Below the pieces are notes generated by a model. It saw only the letters and a list, made by a program, of their open reading frames with translations, was not told the origin of the DNA and searched no databases. Made by a program: the position numbers and the translations under genes. From NCBI GenBank assembly GCA_028819215.1, contig JAPPMG010000007.1, positions 62,001-126,000 on the forward strand: a stretch of 64,000 nt of DNA, written 5' to 3'. Below are positions 56,316 to 64,000 of the stretch, piece by piece. Positions within the stretch are counted from its first letter, which is position 1. Each line of letters starts with the position of its first letter. Source of the DNA: Bryobacterales bacterium (GTDB taxonomy: Bacteria > Acidobacteriota > Terriglobia > Bryobacterales > UBA6623).

Positions 56316-59300
56316 TCAAAAAACAAACCGCAGGCCGAGCTGGCCCTGGAACTGCCCGCTGGGCACGGCTCCCCGCGCCTGGTTGGCGCTGGAGGAGCGC
56401 TGGTTGCCGTTGAAGTTCACGAGGTTGGCCCGGTTGCCGACGTTGTACATCTCCCACATCACGTCCGCCCTCATTTCCTCGTTGATGACGAACTTCTTCG
56501 TCAGCCGCAGGTCCCACCGGAAGAAATTCGCGCCACGGCCGGCCCAGGCGCCGACTCCCGCCGGACGGTCGTTGCGCAGGAAGTCGAAATTGTCGTCGTC
56601 GCCGGTCGTGATGTCGTAGGGCGGCGCGCTGTTGGCCGTAAGGATCGACGACAGCTGCACGCCGCGGGGAAGCCGGTAGATGAAGTTGCCCGTGAAACGG
56701 TGCCGGACGTCGTTCTCGGTCGGGCCGAAATTGGCCTCGCCGTGCTTGACGTGCGGCGAGGTCCAGTCGAAGTCTTTCGCCGAGCCCAGCGTGTAGCCGG
56801 CCAGGAAGCCGAAATTCCGCGCGAACCGCTTCTCGAGCCGGAAACTCAAGCTGTTGATGTGCAGCCGGTTGGTGAAGTCGGCGACTTGGATCCGCAGGCA
56901 GCCCGCACTGTTGGAACGCAGGTTGGCCGGCGTTGCTGGCAACCCCAACTGCGCAACGATCTGGCCGGCGAGCGGACACACCCGCCCTGACGGCGACGTG
57001 GCCCCTGGCAACGGCGCGTTCGGCTCCCACGGGGTTGACAGGCCCGATCCCCAGTCGTAGTTCAGGCCCAGGACGTGCACGAAGTCGACCGACACGGCTA
57101 GGTCCTGCTTGATCCCGTACTGGACGCCGGCGTGGGACTGTTGGGTGTAGGGCGTGTTCATCCGCGGCGAAGGCGCATCGGGGGTTCCACCGACGCCGGC
57201 GCCTCCGGGCAGCAGCGACGTCGCGATCCGGTTCGGGAAGTTCTGCCGGATGATCGCGTCCTGCGCCGCGTTCGAGGCGTCTAACTGCGTTCCCGAAGTC
57301 AACAGCCCGTTGTAGCTCAAGACCCGGCTCCGCAGCGTGCTCGTGTTGATCCGGTCATGGAAGACGCCATAGCTGGCCCGGACCACCGCGTCACCGTTGC
57401 CGGTCACATCCCAGGAGAAACCGAAACGCGGCGAGAGGTCCAGGTTGTCCTCTACGCCCGGGCGCCAGTCCCTCACCGGCAAGGCGCCAAGCTCGCCCAG
57501 CGCCACTGCCACCCAGACATCCTGCGGCCGGTCCCGCGAGAAACCCGGCTGTTCGAAAGCGTCCAGTCCGCCGATAGACGCCACGCCCTCCACATCCAAG
57601 TAGGTCCGCTTGTCCCAGCGCAGCCCCATGTTGATCGTGAAGCGAGGCGTCACCCGCCACGCGTCGTTGACGAACGCGGCGTAGGAGGCCACGTCGCGGC
57701 GCATGCTGATGAACCTCGGCTCCGTTGAAGCGCCGTTCTGGAACGGGAGGTTGAAGTTCGCCGTATAGCGGTCCGGAAACGTCGCCGTATCGGATGCGAA
57801 CCGGTAGACCCCCTGGAAATTCACGTTCGCGTCGGCCGTGGCCAGGATCCGGTTCGATTCTCCGCCCCACTTGAACGAGTGGTTGCCCCTCTCCCAGCTC
57901 ATCGTGTCGGAGACGATCCAGTTCGCCTGGACCCGGCCCTGCGGGACGTTGCCGGCCGAGCCGAGGTCGACCGAGGGAAAATCCAGTGTCGGCAGGAACC
58001 GTCCGCTCGCACTGGCCTGCAAGTCCCGGAAAAGCCGCTGGATCGAGCGGTTCACCCGGAACTCGTTCACGATTCTGGTGCCGACGAGCGAGGTCAGGCT
58101 CGCCGTTGCGTAATAGGAGCTGCGCACATCGTCGAAGCCGTTGTCGGCTCCGTTGGCCTGGCCGGTTTGCTTGTTGGTGAACTCCCTGTCGTCGTACAGG
58201 TACATGATGTTCAACGTGTGCCTCGGATGCAGGTTGAACGTGAACTTGCCCAGCGCGTTCCGCTCGTCCACCAACTGCGGCAGCGCGCTGGACGTGTCGT
58301 AGCCAGCATGCAGGGAATCCACGAACGCCTTCACCGAATCTGGAATCGTCACTTGCGAGCTGTTCTCGGCGGTGCGGCGTTCGATCGATCCGAAGTAGAA
58401 CGCCTTCTGCCGCACGAACGGGCCGCCCACCGTGAACCCGTACTGCTGCGTCTGGAACGGCGGCGGGTCGGCATCCGGCACTGCTTCGCCTCGGACCACT
58501 TGGAAGGGATCCTTGTCGAAGGCGTCGTCGCGGATGAAGTAAAAGCCGCTGCCGTGGACGTCGTTGCCTCCCGACTTCACCACAACATTGATCGCCCCGG
58601 AGCCGGTCCGGCCGAACTCGGCCGAATAGCCCGTCGACAGCACCTGAAACTCCTGGATCGCTTCTTGCCCCAATCGCGTCCGGGTCGCCTCGGAAATGTT
58701 CGAGCCGCCCATCGTCACCTCGTCGTTGAAGTCCACGCCTTCCAGCCACACCGATTTGTTCCGCTCGTCCATGCCGTAGAAGCTGACCGAGTCGCTGTTG
58801 CCACTGCGGGCCGAGCTCTGGTCTACTGTCACGCCCGGCGACAGCAGCATCAGATCCATGAAGTCGCGGCTCTTGCTCGGCAGTTCCTGCACTCGCTGGT
58901 TCGCGACCACAACCTGGACCGTGTTCTCCGTCGGCTGCACGAGCGGCACGGCCCCGGTTACCGTGATCGACTCGTTGATCGGCCCCAGATCCAACTCGAA
59001 ATCGACCTTCGTCGTGCCGCCCACGGCCAGCATCACCGACGGCCGCGTCACCGTTCCGAAGCCGGGAAACTCAACCGTCACCGAGTAGCTGGACGGCGGC
59101 AGTCCCGAGAACCGGAACGCACCCGCTTCGTTGGTCAACGCCTCCCGCGTCGCGCCGGTCGCGTTGTTGCTCACGCTCACGGTCGCTCCCGGCAGGAACG
59201 CTCCCGATAGGTCCGTGACGTCGCCCAATATCGATCCCGAGGTGGACTGCGCAGTCGCCGGAGGCATCAACAAAGGGACAACGCACAACACCGTAGCCAT

Positions 59301-59327
59301 GCTTATCCACTGTCGTAGTCTGTTCAA
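56316..59327 (-). CDS. TonB-dependent receptor with carboxypeptidase-regulatory N-domain (second)
   Basis: A 1003-residue outer-membrane receptor of the same type as that at 34844 but shorter. It has a signal peptide (ending TAQ), the regulatory domain (SILGDVTDLSGAFLPGATV...FRFSGLPPSSYSVTV), a plug with VQELPSKSRDFMDLMLLSPGV and a barrel ending in LRFVF with terminal phenylalanine. The start is TTG 59327 or ATG 59300; the former gives a better basic signal-peptide end. No SusD-like gene is near. It is convergent with the beta-propeller gene; substrate unknown. Confidence 0.9.
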   Translation of the reverse strand: MNRLRQWISMATVLCVVPLLMPPATAQSTSGSILGDVTDLSGAFLPGATVSVSNNATGATREALTNEAGAFRFSGLPPSSYSVTVEFPGFGTVTRPSVMLAVGGTTKVDFELDLGPINESITVTGAVPLVQPTENTVQVVVANQRVQELPSKSRDFMDLMLLSPGVTVDQSSARSGNSDSVSFYGMDERNKSVWLEGVDFNDEVTMGGSNISEATRTRLGQEAIQEFQVLSTGYSAEFGRTGSGAINVVVKSGGNDVHGSGFYFIRDDAFDKDPFQVVRGEAVPDADPPPFQTQQYGFTVGGPFVRQKAFYFGSIERRTAENSSQVTIPDSVKAFVDSLHAGYDTSSALPQLVDERNALGKFTFNLHPRHTLNIMYLYDDREFTNKQTGQANGADNGFDDVRSSYYATASLTSLVGTRIVNEFRVNRSIQRLFRDLQASASGRFLPTLDFPSVDLGSAGNVPQGRVQANWIVSDTMSWERGNHSFKWGGESNRILATADANVNFQGVYRFASDTATFPDRYTANFNLPFQNGASTEPRFISMRRDVASYAAFVNDAWRVTPRFTINMGLRWDKRTYLDVEGVASIGGLDAFEQPGFSRDRPQDVWVAVALGELGALPVRDWRPGVEDNLDLSPRFGFSWDVTGNGDAVVRASYGVFHDRINTSTLRSRVLSYNGLLTSGTQLDASNAAQDAIIRQNFPNRIATSLLPGGAGVGGTPDAPSPRMNTPYTQQSHAGVQYGIKQDLAVSVDFVHVLGLNYDWGSGLSTPWEPNAPLPGATSPSGRVCPLAGQIVAQLGLPATPANLRSNSAGCLRIQVADFTNRLHINSLSFRLEKRFARNFGFLAGYTLGSAKDFDWTSPHVKHGEANFGPTENDVRHRFTGNFIYRLPRGVQLSSILTANSAPPYDITTGDDDNFDFLRNDRPAGVGAWAGRGANFFRWDLRLTKKFVINEEMRADVMWEMYNVGNRANLVNFNGNQRSSSANQARGAVPSGQFQGQLGLRFVF

Positions 59328-59833
59328 CTCAATCGGCCGCCCTCGCGGGAATCATGCACCGCTGCGACGATCCGAACAGTTTAGACGATCCGCGTAGAGC
59401 GCCATGTGGACCGGCTGTCCGCGATCCGCTTGTCGCTGTGGTGTCGGCTCGGTCCCTTCAAGACCGCGCTGCGTCGGAGGGCCGCTTGCATCACCAAGAC
59501 GGCTCTCTTGGCGGACTCGGATCTTCGATTGCGCTAAGACGCTTCCGCAACAATCCAAGAGCGAATCTAGGATTTCCCGGACGCTGTTAACGGTGGCGGA
59601 TCGGATCTGTTTCGCCAATGAACTCATGGACAGGATTGGATTGGGGGGAACCAGCCATTGGTCGCTTTCGACTACCGCGAGCCAGATGAAGTTGGCAAGA
59701 GGCGGTTTGGTAGGGCTTGCTGATATGATGCAACTGCTCGGGCAGCCGAGTGGCTCGATACGATAACCCGCTCAGATCCGTATTCGGGCGACGCCCCAAA
59801 ATCGAGTTAAAAGCGACAAGTGGAGAAGGGGAA
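59328..59833. other. Spacer upstream of a toxin-antitoxin pair
   Basis: A 506-base stretch with no supportable gene. A TATGAT hexamer occurs at 59724-59729 upstream of the antitoxin, but without a clear -35. Nothing else was recognised. Confidence 0.3.
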
Positions 59834-60085
59834 ATGACTGATATTCGCAAGGAAGTGCACGACGAGATCGATCGGATGACCGAGAGGCAAATCGCCGGTT
59901 TAAAGAAATTCCTGGCTACTTTCCCCAGCCCTCTTGCTGCTGCTTGCCGCAATGCTCCGGAATCTGACGAGCCGGAAACCGAGGAAGAGGCACGATTGGT
60001 GGCCGAAGCCAAGGAATGGCTCAGACAGAACGGCGGCAAGGGGATCCCTCACGAGGAGATCAGACGGGAATTTCGCTTAGAGTGA
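59834..60085 (+). CDS. Putative type II antitoxin
   Basis: An 83-residue, highly charged protein with DIRKEVHDEIDRMTERQIAGLKKFL at the start and EEARLVAEAKEWLRQNGGKGIPHEEIRREF at the end. The acidic, helical second half is typical of antitoxins that wrap a ParE/RelE toxin. The ATG at 59834 has an excellent GGAGAAGGGG upstream; an upstream ATG at 59750 would add an unconserved extension. The toxin gene starts 7 bases after the stop. The DNA-binding class is not clear. Confidence 0.75.
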   Translation: MTDIRKEVHDEIDRMTERQIAGLKKFLATFPSPLAAACRNAPESDEPETEEEARLVAEAKEWLRQNGGKGIPHEEIRREFRLE

Positions 60086-60092
60086 GCTGTCC

Positions 60093-60557
60093 ATGGCTCG
60101 GAGTGTCAATTGGACGAGATCAGCACGAACCGATCTCCGGAAGCTCTCAAGACGAGACTCGGATAGGGTCGAACGGGCGGTTGAGCGACTGGCCGTCTCG
60201 GGGGAAGGAAACATCGAGCGCCTGCGAGGATTTGATCCGCCAGAGTACAGACTCAGGGTTGGCGACTGGCGAGTGAGGTATTGCCACGAAGAGGTAGGCA
60301 TGGAAGAGGAAGGCATATTGGTCGTGCGGGTGCTCCATCGACGTGAAGCCTATAGAAAGTCCGCATTGGCTCGTCAAGACATCCTGGACGTAGATAGCTC
60401 CGACGAGACCGGGGATCGGGAGAGGCTGGAGCACCCCGGCGGTGGCTCTGAGCTTGAGAAGTCACTGAACGGGCCTTGCTTGAACATTCCACGGACAGAC
60501 CGGACCGTCGTTACGGACTCGGCGGGTCGTGCGGCTGAGACATTGCGGTCGGTGTAG
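60093..60557 (+). CDS. RelE/ParE-family toxin with C-terminal extension
   Basis: The first about 88 residues form a RelE/ParE-type toxin: VNWTRSARTDLRKLSRRDSDRVERAVERL, then YRLRVGDWRVRY and VVRVLHRREAYR. Known relatives either cleave mRNA on the ribosome (RelE) or poison gyrase (ParE); sequence alone does not decide which. The protein continues for 66 more residues (SALARQDILDVDSSDETG...) with no toxin-like character, making 154 residues against the usual 85-100. Loss of an original stop codon could explain this. It is paired with the antitoxin just upstream. Confidence 0.8.
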   Translation: MARSVNWTRSARTDLRKLSRRDSDRVERAVERLAVSGEGNIERLRGFDPPEYRLRVGDWRVRYCHEEVGMEEEGILVVRVLHRREAYRKSALARQDILDVDSSDETGDRERLEHPGGGSELEKSLNGPCLNIPRTDRTVVTDSAGRAAETLRSV

Positions 60558-60788
60558 ACACTGGCTGCAAGGAATGATTCCGCTGGGGTTGCAATGGATC
60601 CTGGCCTTAGGAAGCCAGCTGCTATCGGCCTCAGGCCACGTGCTGTCGAAGCGTCTCGGTGTGCTTGTGCCTAGGGCCCTGCCGCTCGAGCCGGCTACAG
60701 CAGATCGTGTACGAGTTCAGGTCGCTGGCGCGGTCAAGCTCCGGGGAGGCGATCAGTTCAGCTCAGCGGGCTGTCCTGCAGGCCTCGC
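60558..60788. other. Spacer without a supportable gene
   Basis: Between the convergent toxin and sulfatase genes. No conserved reading frame or clear terminator hairpin was recognised. Confidence 0.3.
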
Positions 60789-62252
60789 TTAGATGTGCCA
60801 CTCGATGCGATCGCGGTTGAAACGAGTGCGCACCTTGCGGGTGCCTTCGCGCGGCTCGGCCTTGTCCCTCGCCCAGTCCTTGAAGGCTTGTTCCAACTCC
60901 TCGGCGACTGCTTGGTGCTCAGATGAAAGATCCTTCGATTCCGCGGGGTCAGCGTCCACGTCGTACAAGCGCGTCAGGCCTCCGGCCAGCAGCAGCTTCC
61001 AAGAGCCGCGCCGAACGGCGGCATTCGGGCCCGACCGCCAGACCAGGTGATCGTGAGGCGCTCCGGCCGCCGGCCCCTCGAGGAATGGCAGCAGATCCAC
61101 GCCGTCGAGCGCCTGCAGGCCGGAGGTGTCGGCACCGGCGGCCGCCAACGCCGTGGGCACGACGTCCAGCGAGCTGACCGGATGCTCGAATCGGACGCCG
61201 CCGCCGAGCCGCCCGGGCCATTGCAAGACGTACGGCACGCGGATGCCGCCTTCGTACAAATTGCGCTTGTGCCCGATCAGAGGATGGTTGCGCCTGCCGT
61301 CGACATCGCTTTGCTCGGCCGCACCGTTGTCGCTGATGAAGACTACAAGGGTGTTCTCCTCCAGGCCGTGCTCGCGCAACTTGGCCAGCACGGCCCCAAC
61401 CCAGTCGTCAAGCGCGCTGATCATCGCGGCATAGATCCGCGCCGTCTCGTTCTCGATCTCGGGAAAGCGGCTGTAGTACTTGTCGATCGTCTGGATCGGG
61501 CCGTGCGGAGCGTGGAACGCAAGGTAGAGGAAGAACGGCTCGTCTTTGTGAGCCTCGACGAACTCGACCCCCGCGCGCCCCAGCCGATCCGTCAAGTACT
61601 CTTCGAACGGAAGCGGATCCCTGCCTAGGAACAGCGAGCGCGGCCGGCCGGTTCCGTCTGGCTCGCCATCGTCCTCGTGGCCGGGAGCGATCTTGGCATT
61701 GGGCCAAGCCGAATCGACGAAGCGCGAGCCCGACGGCATGCCGAGGAAGTAGTCGAAGCCGCGGTCCAACGGGTGATACCCGTCGGACATGCCAAGCTGC
61801 CACTTGCCCACTGCCCCGGTGGCATAGCCGGCCTGCTTCAGCGCTGTTGCCAGAGTGGTCTCGCTCTGGGGCAGCGACTTGCGGGCGGCGTTGACGGGCG
61901 GCACGGTCTGGGAGTTGAGTTCCTTGCCCCAGCGCTGCTGGTAGCGCCCGGTGAGCACAGCCGGCCGGGAAGGGTTGCAGACCGGAGCCGTGACGTAACC
62001 CGACGTGAACCCGACGCCGTTGGCCGCGATGGAGTCGATGTTCGGAGTCGGGATGTCCCCGCCATACCACGAAACGCTGCCGTAGCCGAGGTCATCGGCG
62101 AACAGCACGACGATGTTCGGTGGTCGCTCGGGTGCTGCAGCTTCCGGAGGGGCACAGCCCCACGGCGCAAGCGCCGCCGCCAGCGCTGCTGCCACAAGCG
62201 CGGGCGTTGCCGAATTGCGTTCGGTGAGCACGGCTGAGCCATCGTAGCGCAC
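60789..62252 (-). CDS. Formylglycine sulfatase, probable lipoprotein or secreted
   Basis: A 487-residue sulfatase. The signature CNPSRPAVLTG contains C92, the formylglycine precursor; metal ligands are in VVLFADDLGYG (D53, D54) and FISDNGAAE, and GKWQLG supplies the active-site lysine region. The N-terminal hydrophobic stretch ends with APWGCAPPE, a possible but atypical lipobox (C33). The start codon is GTG 62252; GTG 62231 is an alternative. The C-terminus has the RLYDVDADPAESKDLS block. It is divergent from the PSD1 cytochrome gene. Together with the other sulfatase and TonB receptors, it suggests use of sulfated organic matter. Confidence 0.88.
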   Translation of the reverse strand: MRYDGSAVLTERNSATPALVAAALAAALAPWGCAPPEAAAPERPPNIVVLFADDLGYGSVSWYGGDIPTPNIDSIAANGVGFTSGYVTAPVCNPSRPAVLTGRYQQRWGKELNSQTVPPVNAARKSLPQSETTLATALKQAGYATGAVGKWQLGMSDGYHPLDRGFDYFLGMPSGSRFVDSAWPNAKIAPGHEDDGEPDGTGRPRSLFLGRDPLPFEEYLTDRLGRAGVEFVEAHKDEPFFLYLAFHAPHGPIQTIDKYYSRFPEIENETARIYAAMISALDDWVGAVLAKLREHGLEENTLVVFISDNGAAEQSDVDGRRNHPLIGHKRNLYEGGIRVPYVLQWPGRLGGGVRFEHPVSSLDVVPTALAAAGADTSGLQALDGVDLLPFLEGPAAGAPHDHLVWRSGPNAAVRRGSWKLLLAGGLTRLYDVDADPAESKDLSSEHQAVAEELEQAFKDWARDKAEPREGTRKVRTRFNRDRIEWHI

Positions 62253-62460
62253 GCAGCCCGTACCGGCGGCGGGAAGTGGCGCTTGGAGCCAATCGGCGAT
62301 TGCGCAGCGGTTCGGTGTCCCGCGAGTGGCTTGCTCCTCGCCACGGAGACGTTCAGGGGCGGTACACTTGCGGGTGCGGGTGCCGTTGCTGCGTCGAGCT
62401 TAGCTCTTGACGCGAGTGGTCGGTGCGACGGAAGCCATCTCTGTCGGGAAGCAGCTGGAA

Positions 62461-64000
62461 ATGACAATGCGCCTGGTAGCAGCACTTCTACTCGCATGTG
62501 CGGTCGGTCCGGCCGCAGAGCGCATCGAATTCAATCGAGACGTGCGGCCGATCCTGTCGGAGAACTGTTTCGCATGCCACGGTCCCGACCGCAATGCCAG
62601 GCAGGTCAATTTGCGCCTGGACCGGCGCGACGACGCTCTGGCGCGGGGAGTGATCGAGCCGGGAGACGCTTCGGCGAGTCGTCTGGTCCAGAGAATCCGC
62701 CACGAGAACGCCGCCTTGGTGATGCCCCCGGTGGCGACGGACAAGAGGCTCACCGACGAGCAAAAGCAGATCCTGTCGGACTGGATCGCCCAAGGCGCGG
62801 AATACCAGGAACATTGGGCGTACCTGAAGCCGAAGCGTCCGGACGCCCCGCCGGGGCCGTCGGGAATTGATCGCCTCGTCAACCGACGGCTTGAGGAGCG
62901 AGGTCTGCAGCCCGTCGCGGAGGCCGGGCGGCGGACGCTGGCCCGGCGGCTGAGTTTCGACCTCACCGGCCTGCCGCCTGAACCATCCTTGGTGGACGCC
63001 TTCGCGGGCGACACGGCCCCCGGCGCGTACGAGCGGCTGCTGGACACTTTGCTCGATTCCCCGCATTACGGAGAGCGCATGGCTGTCCATTGGCTGGACT
63101 TGGTCCGCTATGCGGACACGGTCGGCTATCACGGTGACACGGCTGTGAACGTGTACCCGTTCCGCGACTACATCGTGCGCTCGTTCAATGAGAACAAGCC
63201 GTTCGACGAGATGACCCTGGAGCAGCTTGCGGGCGATCTGCTGGAAGAGCCCACGCCTTGGCAGCTCGTGGCCAGCGGCTACAACCGCCTGAGCCGCATG
63301 ACCAACGAGGGGGGCTCGCAGGCCAAGGAGTACCTGGCCAAGTACGCTTCCGACAGGGTCCGCAACATCTCCACCGTCTGGCTGGGGTCGACGCTGGGCT
63401 GCGCCGAGTGCCACGACCACAAGTTCGACCCGTTCCTGGCGAAGGACTTCTACTCGATGGCGGCCTTCTTCGCCGACATCGAGGAAGAGGGCGTGTTCTC
63501 GGGCAACGGCAACTGGGGGTCGAGCGTCCGCGTGCTGGCGCCGGACGCCCGCCGCGAGATGGACCGGGTCGAGCAGCGGCTGGCAGAGCTGGAGCCGGCC
63601 GCCGGGCCTCCCCCTGACGTCTCGGCGCGAGCCTTGGAAGAGTTCGCCTCCTACCTGCGCGAGGATCTCGTGCGCTGGAGGGTTCTCGATCCCGACCGGG
63701 TCTGGACGGATTGCACTCACCCCGATTTTGACCAGTGCGGGCGGTTCGCGCTACAGGAGGAGGCGGACGGCGTCGTGCGCGTTGCGCTCTCGGGCGAGAA
63801 GAAGCCCAGCAAGTCCATCCACCGCGCCGAGATCGCCCTCTCGCCGGGGACGTTGAGCGCGGTGGCATTGGAGCTGTACCCGACCGGAGACTACAGCTCC
63901 TTCTACTTGAGCGAATTCGAAGTGCGGCTGTTCGGGCGCGAGCGCTGGCCCGTGAGGGTCTCGCTCGCGGGCTTGGTCCCGGATCGCGAAGGACCGGGCT
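62461..64000 (+). CDS. PSD1-type cytochrome c/DUF1549/DUF1553 protein (3' end outside window)
   Basis: An open frame of 513 codons that continues past the window end. After a short signal peptide (ending near VGPAAE), a PSCyt1 domain begins EFNRDVRPILSENCFACHG, with a CxxCH haem motif at residues 36-40, and continues to about 115 (LSDWIAQGAEYQEHWAY). A DUF1549 domain follows: IDRLVNRRLEERGL, LARRLSFDLTGLPP, ERMAVHWLDLVRYADT and a second CAECHDHKFDP motif, then a jelly-roll-like insert. DUF1553 would lie outside. ATG 62461 or 62467 could be the start. Such proteins are common in Planctomycetes and Acidobacteria, often paired with DUF1501 genes. Confidence 0.85.
   Translation, partial: MTMRLVAALLLACAVGPAAERIEFNRDVRPILSENCFACHGPDRNARQVNLRLDRRDDALARGVIEPGDASASRLVQRIRHENAALVMPPVATDKRLTDEQKQILSDWIAQGAEYQEHWAYLKPKRPDAPPGPSGIDRLVNRRLEERGLQPVAEAGRRTLARRLSFDLTGLPPEPSLVDAFAGDTAPGAYERLLDTLLDSPHYGERMAVHWLDLVRYADTVGYHGDTAVNVYPFRDYIVRSFNENKPFDEMTLEQLAGDLLEEPTPWQLVASGYNRLSRMTNEGGSQAKEYLAKYASDRVRNISTVWLGSTLGCAECHDHKFDPFLAKDFYSMAAFFADIEEEGVFSGNGNWGSSVRVLAPDARREMDRVEQRLAELEPAAGPPPDVSARALEEFASYLREDLVRWRVLDPDRVWTDCTHPDFDQCGRFALQEEADGVVRVALSGEKKPSKSIHRAEIALSPGTLSAVALELYPTGDYSSFYLSEFEVRLFGRERWPVRVSLAGLVPDREGPG

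Overview
The window is GC-rich bacterial chromosome, most likely from an Acidobacteriota member of the Bryobacterales/Solibacter type. The pointers are a beta-propeller protein carrying a TIGR03437 (Solibacter C-terminal) domain, two large TonB-dependent receptors with carboxypeptidase-regulatory N-termini and no SusD partner, a DUF1501 protein, a DUF1080 protein, two formylglycine sulfatases and a PSD1-type cytochrome c. No rRNA, tRNA, CRISPR array or insertion sequence was recognised. The lineage call is inference from gene content.

Region 1 (1-8 kb) is a replication-origin neighbourhood: a larE end, then dnaA, a spacer with a cluster of DnaA-box-like TTCCACA motifs, dnaN, a second full-length beta-clamp paralogue, and gyrB.

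Region 2 (8-25.6 kb) is a metal and membrane-transport island. It holds a ZIP transporter and a minus-strand five-gene operon (16593 to 10251) whose first gene fuses a CxC-type metal permease, through a His-rich linker, to an SPFH/HflK-like domain. Two more SPFH proteins, an orphan periplasmic binding protein and a small membrane protein follow. Divergent from it is a Czc-type operon (outer-membrane channel, two membrane-fusion proteins, RND pump), with a 45-codon reading frame joining the two fusion-protein genes. A non-canonical Nramp-like transporter closes the region. The permease-SPFH operon is the best candidate here for an undescribed system.

Region 3 (25.7-38.6 kb) mixes housekeeping and catabolic genes: leuB, a DUF1501 protein, a DUF899 protein, a nucleotidyltransferase pair resembling a toxin-antitoxin module, a DUF1080 protein, a thiamine-diphosphate enzyme, a Tat-exported sulfatase and a divergent TonB-dependent receptor.

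Region 4 (38.7-45.2 kb) is a TetR-controlled tripartite RND efflux operon with a clearly readable promoter and palindromic operator in front of the regulator.

Region 5 (45.3-64 kb) has a PhnB-like protein, an acidobacterial-type secreted protein, an esterase-rsmI pair, a DUF721-gatC-gatA operon, a cupin, an SDR with a replaced catalytic motif followed by the beta-propeller protein, the second TonB-dependent receptor, a type II toxin-antitoxin pair, a second sulfatase, and a DUF1549/DUF1553 cytochrome that runs off the window end.
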